A stretch of 64,000 nucleotides of DNA from Verrucomicrobiota bacterium. GTDB taxonomy: Bacteria; Verrucomicrobiota; Verrucomicrobiia; Opitutales; Opitutaceae. This document shows, in pieces, positions 60,093 to 64,000 of the stretch (position 1 is its first letter; every line of letters begins with the position of its first letter). The translations under genes were made by a program, and so were the position numbers. The stretch is taken from positions 1 through 64,000 of the forward strand of contig JAEZDN010000052.1 in NCBI GenBank assembly GCA_023433275.1, read 5' to 3'. The notes beneath the pieces are model-generated. The model worked only from the letters and a program-made list of their open reading frames with translations, was not told where the DNA came from and did not search any database.

Positions 60093-61283
60093 TTACTCGG
60101 TGATCTCGGTGACACGACCGGCACCAATGGTGCGGCCGCCTTCACGGATCGCGAACTTCTGCAGTTTCTCCATCGCGATGGGGGCGATGAGCTCGATGTC
60201 CACGGAGATGTTGTCACCGGGCATGATCATCTCGACACCCTTCGGGAGGTTGACGACACCCGTCACGTCCGTCGTGCGAAAGTAGAACTGCGGGCGGTAA
60301 CCATTGAAGAACGGCGTGTGACGGCCACCCTCGTCCTTGGAAAGGACGTAGATCTCGGCCTTGGCCTTCGTGTGCGGCTTGATGGACTTCGGGGCGGCGA
60401 TGACCTGGCCGCGCTCGATGCCTTCCTTTTCAATACCGCGCAGGAGAATGCCGACATTGTCGCCCGCCTGGCCCTGATCGAGGAGCTTGCGGAACATTTC
60501 GATGCCGGTGACGACGGTCGTGGTCGTGTCCTTGAGGCCGACGATCTCGACGGTTTCGTTGAGCTTGACGATGCCGCGCTCGATACGACCCGTGGCCACG
60601 GTGCCGCGGCCGGTGATCGAGAAGACGTCTTCGACGGACATCAGGAAGGGCTTGTCGAGCTCGCGCGCGGGCTCCGGGATCTCGGTATCGAGAGCTTCCA
60701 TGAGCGCCTGGATGGCGGCCTCGCCCTCCGGCTTGCCCTCAAGGGCGGCCGTGGCGGAACCGCGGACGATCTTGGCGGCCTTGCCGTCAAACTGGTACTT
60801 GGTGAGGAGATCGCGAATTTCCTCTTCGACGAGCTCGAGGAGGTCCGGGTCGTCGATGAGGTCGACCTTGTTGAGGAACACCACCAGCTTCGGCACGCCG
60901 ACCTGGCGGGCGAGGAGGATGTGCTCACGGGTCTGCGGCATCGGGCCGTCAGCGGCGGAAACCACGAGGATGCCACCGTCCATCTGGGCGGCGCCGGTGA
61001 TCATGTTCTTCACGAAGTCAGCGTGGCCGGGGCAGTCGACGTGCGCATAGTGACGCTTGTCGGACTCGTACTCCACGTGCGCGACGGAGATGGTGACGAT
61101 CTTGGAAGCATCACGGACCGTGCCACCCTTGGCGATGTCGGCATAGGTCTTGACCTCGGCGAGACCCTTGCGGGCCTGCACGGCGAGAATCGAGGTGGTC
61201 AGCGTGGTTTTGCCATGGTCGACGTGACCGATCGTGCCGACGTTGACGTGCGGCTTCTTGCGTTCGAATGTTCCTTTAGCCAT
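60093..61283 (-). CDS. tuf: Elongation factor Tu
   Basis: EF-Tu delivers aminoacyl-tRNA to the ribosome. The 396-residue protein has the P-loop GHVDHGKT at residues 19-26, DCPGHADFVKNMITGAAQMD, and NKVDL in place of the more usual NKCDM. Domains II and III follow (FSITGRGTVATGRIERGIVK, YRPQFYFRTTDVTGVVNLPK). Only this tuf gene is seen; the second locus near fusA is absent. It is flanked by tRNA-Thr and tRNA-Trp on the same strand. Confidence 0.99.
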   Translation of the reverse strand: MAKGTFERKKPHVNVGTIGHVDHGKTTLTTSILAVQARKGLAEVKTYADIAKGGTVRDASKIVTISVAHVEYESDKRHYAHVDCPGHADFVKNMITGAAQMDGGILVVSAADGPMPQTREHILLARQVGVPKLVVFLNKVDLIDDPDLLELVEEEIRDLLTKYQFDGKAAKIVRGSATAALEGKPEGEAAIQALMEALDTEIPEPARELDKPFLMSVEDVFSITGRGTVATGRIERGIVKLNETVEIVGLKDTTTTVVTGIEMFRKLLDQGQAGDNVGILLRGIEKEGIERGQVIAAPKSIKPHTKAKAEIYVLSKDEGGRHTPFFNGYRPQFYFRTTDVTGVVNLPKGVEMIMPGDNISVDIELIAPIAMEKLQKFAIREGGRTIGAGRVTEITE

Positions 61284-61355
61284 GTGGAGTAGTGGTTTTG
61301 GTTAGGTATTGAAGTTGTTGATCTTGATTAACGTCGGAGATCACCGACGTCGCCC

Positions 61356-61431
61356 TGGAGCCCAGAACCGGATTCGAACCGGCGACCTCGTCCTTACCAA
61401 GAACGTGCTCTACCAACTGAGCTATCTGGGC
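61356..61431 (-). tRNA. tRNA-Thr (anticodon GGT)
   Basis: A 73-base cloverleaf plus encoded CCA is read on the minus strand. The acceptor GCCCAGA pairs with TCTGGGC and the discriminator is T. The anticodon stem CGTTC/GGACG carries the loop TTGGTAA, with anticodon GGT at 61398-61396. The T arm is CCGGTTCGAATCCGG. It lies 72 bases upstream of tuf. Confidence 0.97.
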
Positions 61432-61467
61432 AGACCAAGTCACTGGCAAAAAACAAAGAGAACGAGG

Positions 61468-61496
61468 AACAAACGATCCCCTAAAAGGACCGTCAA
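61468..61496 (-). promoter_or_regulatory. Possible promoter upstream of tRNA-Thr/tuf
   Basis: On the minus strand TTGACG (61496-61491) is followed after 17 bases by TTTGTT (61473-61468), a good -35 and a poor -10. It lies 37 bases before the mature tRNA-Thr 5' end, in the only AT-richer stretch of the gap between this tRNA and the upstream gene. Position supports it more than the -10 sequence does. Confidence 0.35.
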
Positions 61497-61524
61497 CTAG
61501 ATTTTAAGCGAATTGCCAAAAATC

Positions 61525-62253
61525 CTACGCACCGACGACCACGCGGTATCGACCGGGCGAGAGGCGCTCCCCCAAATGATACGCTCTGACAAGGTAAGTC
61601 CGAAAGAATCCGTCCACCTCATCCCACCCCGACCCGCTGATCAACACGGGTTCTCCGATCAGCCCGGCCGGACCCACCACCACCAGGAACTCCATGGGCG
61701 CATAGTCGGTGCGGGGCACTTGGATCCCGGTAAGCGCTTGCGCCATAATTCGATCGCCGCTCCCCAACCGTGACACTTCCACGAATCCCGCACGCACGGG
61801 AAGGGTCGATGTCGGCATTGCCCTCTCCCCGAACCCCCCAAACGGTGCCTCGTTCCCCGGGACCAACACATCCGATAGCTTCTCCGGCACGGAGGCGGAA
61901 TTCAGGTCGAATGCGACGATCGCCTGATCGTCGGTCGCCCATTTCGGGTCAAACCTGCCGAACACCTGGCCGGGCAACCTCTGCTGGAGCCGATTCAGGG
62001 GCGTTTGCCCATAATTCCTGTCCGTTGGGAAAAACAGGGGCGTGGGATCCAGCAACTCTGCCCGCTCCCGGAGAATGACGTCTTCCCCGGACGACCCCGT
62101 GCCCGCGAGCCGCACAAAGGGCGCCACACCGCGCACACCGTTTGGTACCGGCATCGGCCGGCTCTTCAACCACCACGCCCAAGCCCCCACCGCGGCGAGC
62201 CCGGTCACCATTCCAACCCACACCCGCCGCTTGATGGCCCGATGGTGCGCCAT
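61525..62253 (-). CDS. Hypothetical membrane-anchored protein of the exbB-exbD cluster
   Basis: An unrecognised 242-residue protein with one N-terminal membrane helix (VWVGMVTGLAAVGAWAWWLK, residues ~11-30) and a long exported C-terminal part. That part is rich in beta-prone and glycine/proline stretches (FVRLAGTGSSGEDVILRERA, EFLVVVGPAGLIGEPVLISG). The start at 62253 (MAHHRAIKRRV) leaves 10 bases after the ExbD-like stop, so it is probably the last gene of that operon. By topology it could occupy a TonB/TolA-like place, but it shows no clear TonB box-binding domain. Function unknown. Confidence 0.75.
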   Translation of the reverse strand: MAHHRAIKRRVWVGMVTGLAAVGAWAWWLKSRPMPVPNGVRGVAPFVRLAGTGSSGEDVILRERAELLDPTPLFFPTDRNYGQTPLNRLQQRLPGQVFGRFDPKWATDDQAIVAFDLNSASVPEKLSDVLVPGNEAPFGGFGERAMPTSTLPVRAGFVEVSRLGSGDRIMAQALTGIQVPRTDYAPMEFLVVVGPAGLIGEPVLISGSGWDEVDGFFRTYLVRAYHLGERLSPGRYRVVVGA

Positions 62254-62263
62254 GGTAACGCTA

Positions 62264-62725
62264 TTAACGGGGTTCGCCTGACGTGGATTGCTCCGCCGCC
62301 GCGAGCACGTTGGTGAAACCAACTTCCTTGGCCATCTCGCACAAGTTAAGGAATGCCTGCAGCGACACCTGCCGATCCGATCGGACGAGCATGACTGCAC
62401 CAGGATGTTTCCGGACGTATTCCGCCATGCGCGGACGCAACTCCTCGAGCCGGTACATGCCCCCCTCGAACAGGATGACATCGTCCCGACGATAGCTGAC
62501 GACGACCGACGCGGGCCCTGCCCCCTCCGTGGCGCTCGCGATCTGCGGGAGCGTCAGGCCCTCCTCCCCGCCCACGCCCACCGCGAGCCCCGGCGCCAGA
62601 ACGAATCGCGACCCCAGCAACCCAAAGAACAGGGCGATCAATCCCACATTCACCCACGCGAAAAAATCGAGGTCCCGGGGCGCCGGGCTGAGGCGCGACT
62701 GCAATTCCAGCGGCTGGGTAATCAT
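62264..62725 (-). CDS. ExbD/TolR-like protein with Asn in place of the membrane Asp
   Basis: A 153-residue protein of ExbD/TolR layout: a short cytoplasmic N-terminus, one membrane helix (residues ~22-44) and a periplasmic domain (LRPRMAEYVRKHPGAVMLVR, DRQVSLQAFLNLCEMAKEVG) typical of the family. In ExbD and TolR the helix begins LIDxxL, with an Asp needed for proton-driven work. Here the same place is WVNVGLIALFF with Asn26, and no Asp lies inside the helix (Asp18 and Asp20 precede it). Its ATG overlaps the ExbB stop by four bases. It may pair with the ExbB protein in a non-energised or otherwise altered complex. Confidence 0.85.
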   Translation of the reverse strand: MITQPLELQSRLSPAPRDLDFFAWVNVGLIALFFGLLGSRFVLAPGLAVGVGGEEGLTLPQIASATEGAGPASVVVSYRRDDVILFEGGMYRLEELRPRMAEYVRKHPGAVMLVRSDRQVSLQAFLNLCEMAKEVGFTNVLAAAEQSTSGEPR

Positions 62726-63366
62726 GGCTTTCGTCCCTCGGCCCGGCCGTGTTCGGCCAAAAGGTAGCGCATCAACTCGTTGCCCGACCATTCCATGTCC
62801 TGCACCAGCGTCCGAACTCGACCGGCCAAAAAATACCTCCCCAAGTGCGCTGGTATGGCCACCACCAACCCTGCCGCGGCGGTGAGCAGCGCTTCCCACA
62901 TTCCGGCGGCCAGCACTTCCGGGGTCGCATAGCTCCCGCCCTGGCTGAACTGCCAGAATGTCCGGATCATCCCGAGAAGCGTGCCCAACAATCCGAACAG
63001 GGGCGCGATTTGCGCGATGGCGGCCAGCGCGCCGATCCGACGTTCCAAAACCGGCAGCTCGATCAAGGCCGCTTCCTGAACCGCAAACCTCAGCGCCACC
63101 TCGTCATCGCTCGCATGGCGAAGGCCCGCTTTGACGAGTTTGGCCACCGGTCCCGGCGTCTCCTCGCAAAGGGTCAAGCCCTCCATCAACCGGTCCTTCT
63201 CCAACAAATTCTTGATGCCATTGAGGAATTCCGTCGATCGGATCTGCGCGCGGTGGAGAAAGAGCCCCCGCTCGACGAACACGACGAGCGCTGCGAGCCC
63301 GAGCCCGCCCAGCAGCCACATGACTGGTCCACCCTGGGTGAAAATGCTGTAGCTGAATGCGGTCAT
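62722..63366 (-). CDS. MotA/TolQ/ExbB family proton-channel protein
   Basis: A 214-residue inner-membrane protein with three helices (about residues 15-33, 112-134 and 155-175), and ALAAIAQIAPLFGLLGTLLG and MIRTFWQFSQGGSYATPEVL, the MotA/TolQ/ExbB signature. The third helix LLTAAAGLVVAIPAHLGRYF is typical. Family members form a pentamer around ExbD/TolR dimers to energise outer-membrane processes. It lies 49 bases after the TPR gene and overlaps the ExbD-like gene by four bases. Confidence 0.94.
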   Translation of the reverse strand: MTAFSYSIFTQGGPVMWLLGGLGLAALVVFVERGLFLHRAQIRSTEFLNGIKNLLEKDRLMEGLTLCEETPGPVAKLVKAGLRHASDDEVALRFAVQEAALIELPVLERRIGALAAIAQIAPLFGLLGTLLGMIRTFWQFSQGGSYATPEVLAAGMWEALLTAAAGLVVAIPAHLGRYFLAGRVRTLVQDMEWSGNELMRYLLAEHGRAEGRKP

Positions 63367-63415
63367 GGTTGTGCGCGCATCATGCCCCCGGCTCCGCGTC
63401 CGTCCACGTCAAAGC

Positions 63416-64000
63416 TCACGACGGGCCTCCGGCACGGAAGCGCGCGAGCTTCGCCTGCGCCATCGCCGCCCCGCTGAGTTTGTTGTCCACGATCAACTGG
63501 TACGCGCGCTGCGCCTCATCCAGTCGCCCCGCGTCCTCGTGAATTTGCGCGAGTTCAACCAGCGATTTCGAAAGCCAGTAACGGCCCTTGCCTCCCAGCG
63601 TCGCGGCCTGGTTGCCATCAAGGAGAAATGCGTCCACCACCGACCAGAAAACCGCCAGCGCCTTGTCGACCTGCCCGGACTTGGCGAGCGCGTAACCCCA
63701 CTTGAACCCGGCTTCCACCCGCAGGTCCGTCGCAGCCGAGGGCAGGTCGCGCAAGCGCTCGTAGATCGCCACGGCGCTTTCTTGATTGGACAAATTGTTG
63801 GCGCCCTGCGCGAGCAGGCTGTCCGCCAAGGCGAGATGGGCCAGCAGTTCGTCCGGATGTCCCGCATAATTGTTCAACAGGTACTCATACACGAGGCGCG
63901 CGTTGGGAAAATCATCCAGCTTCCGGAAGAGATGCCCCTGCTTCAGTCGCGCATGGAAAACCAGGTCGTCGGAAGGATAGCGCGTGATCAGCCGCTCGAT
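63416..64000 (-). CDS. Tetratricopeptide-repeat protein, N-terminus beyond window
   Basis: An open frame runs from the window edge to a stop at 63416 (195 codons including the stop); the start lies outside. The visible part is tandem TPR-like helix pairs: FHARLKQGHLFRKLDDFPNA, LAHLALADSLLAQGANNLSN, AGFKWGYALAKSGQVDKALA, ELAQIHEDAGRLDEAQRAYQ. TPR proteins upstream of exbB/exbD are frequent in Verrucomicrobia and Bacteroidetes, and probably act as periplasmic partners of the proton-driven complex. Signal peptide and total length cannot be judged here. Confidence 0.85.
   Translation of the reverse strand: MERLITRYPSDDLVFHARLKQGHLFRKLDDFPNARLVYEYLLNNYAGHPDELLAHLALADSLLAQGANNLSNQESAVAIYERLRDLPSAATDLRVEAGFKWGYALAKSGQVDKALAVFWSVVDAFLLDGNQAATLGGKGRYWLSKSLVELAQIHEDAGRLDEAQRAYQLIVDNKLSGAAMAQAKLARFRAGGPS

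Overview
This 64 kb window is GC-rich chromosomal DNA from a bacterium of the PVC group, most likely a Verrucomicrobiota of the Opitutales/Opitutaceae type. This placement is inferred, not computed. It rests on the order tRNA-Thr - tuf - tRNA-Trp - secE - nusG - rplKAJL - rpoBC (the chlamydial order as I recall it), a ribosomal operon with no L30, infA or rpmJ gene in place, and a long SecA with insertions. Several starts lack an obvious Shine-Dalgarno sequence. No rRNA, CRISPR array, prophage or intact insertion sequence is seen.

Layout. 1-6518: secA (running off the left edge, minus strand), then a plus-strand trio of circularly permuted ATP-grasp ligase, alpha-E protein and transglutaminase-like protein. 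6790-10692: a surface-glycan patch with UDP-glucuronate decarboxylase, a CPBP membrane protease, an alpha-1,2-fucosyltransferase-like GT11 enzyme and a DUF268 protein. 10842-14717: tgt, a TrpG/PabA glutaminase, nrdR, an unknown gene, a HIT protein and a glycine-zipper lipoprotein. 15234-19197 (minus): pdxJ-acpS-nnr-dprA. 19303-28274: a VC0807-like membrane protein, an exported TPR protein, citrate synthase, an exported unknown, guaA, a membrane zinc-ribbon protein and an SDR/zinc-dehydrogenase pair.

28444-47112 (minus): one long run rpsL-rpsG-fusA-rpsJ-(S10/spc genes)-secY-adk-like-map-rpsM-rpsK-rpsD-rpoA-rplQ. 47610-48575 is a lone plus-strand membrane-protein gene separating it from 48700-61431 (minus): tRNA-Thr, tuf, tRNA-Trp, secE, nusG, rplK, rplA, rplJ, rplL, rpoB, rpoC. 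61525-64000 (minus): a TPR protein (partial), ExbB/TolQ, an ExbD/TolR-like protein and an unknown membrane-anchored protein.

The most unusual content is not a gene. Intergenic gaps carry hairpin elements whose two arms are tandem, degenerate 7-bp repeats. Four copies share a GTAGCGA-type heptamer, one uses a CATAAGT-type heptamer, and one gap has six perfect TTATTGG units in a single arm. At five sites the arms fill the gap between one gene and the next, and at four of them the second arm ends 2-7 bases before a start codon. A separate ~105-116 bp element with long inverted ends occurs twice as direct repeats around the TPR gene.

Several housekeeping proteins have lost normally essential or metal-binding residues: an adenylate-kinase-like protein without the P-loop lysine or LID domain, Tgt lacking two zinc cysteines, RpoC lacking three of the four cysteines of its second zinc site, and an ExbD-like protein with Asn at the usual membrane Asp.
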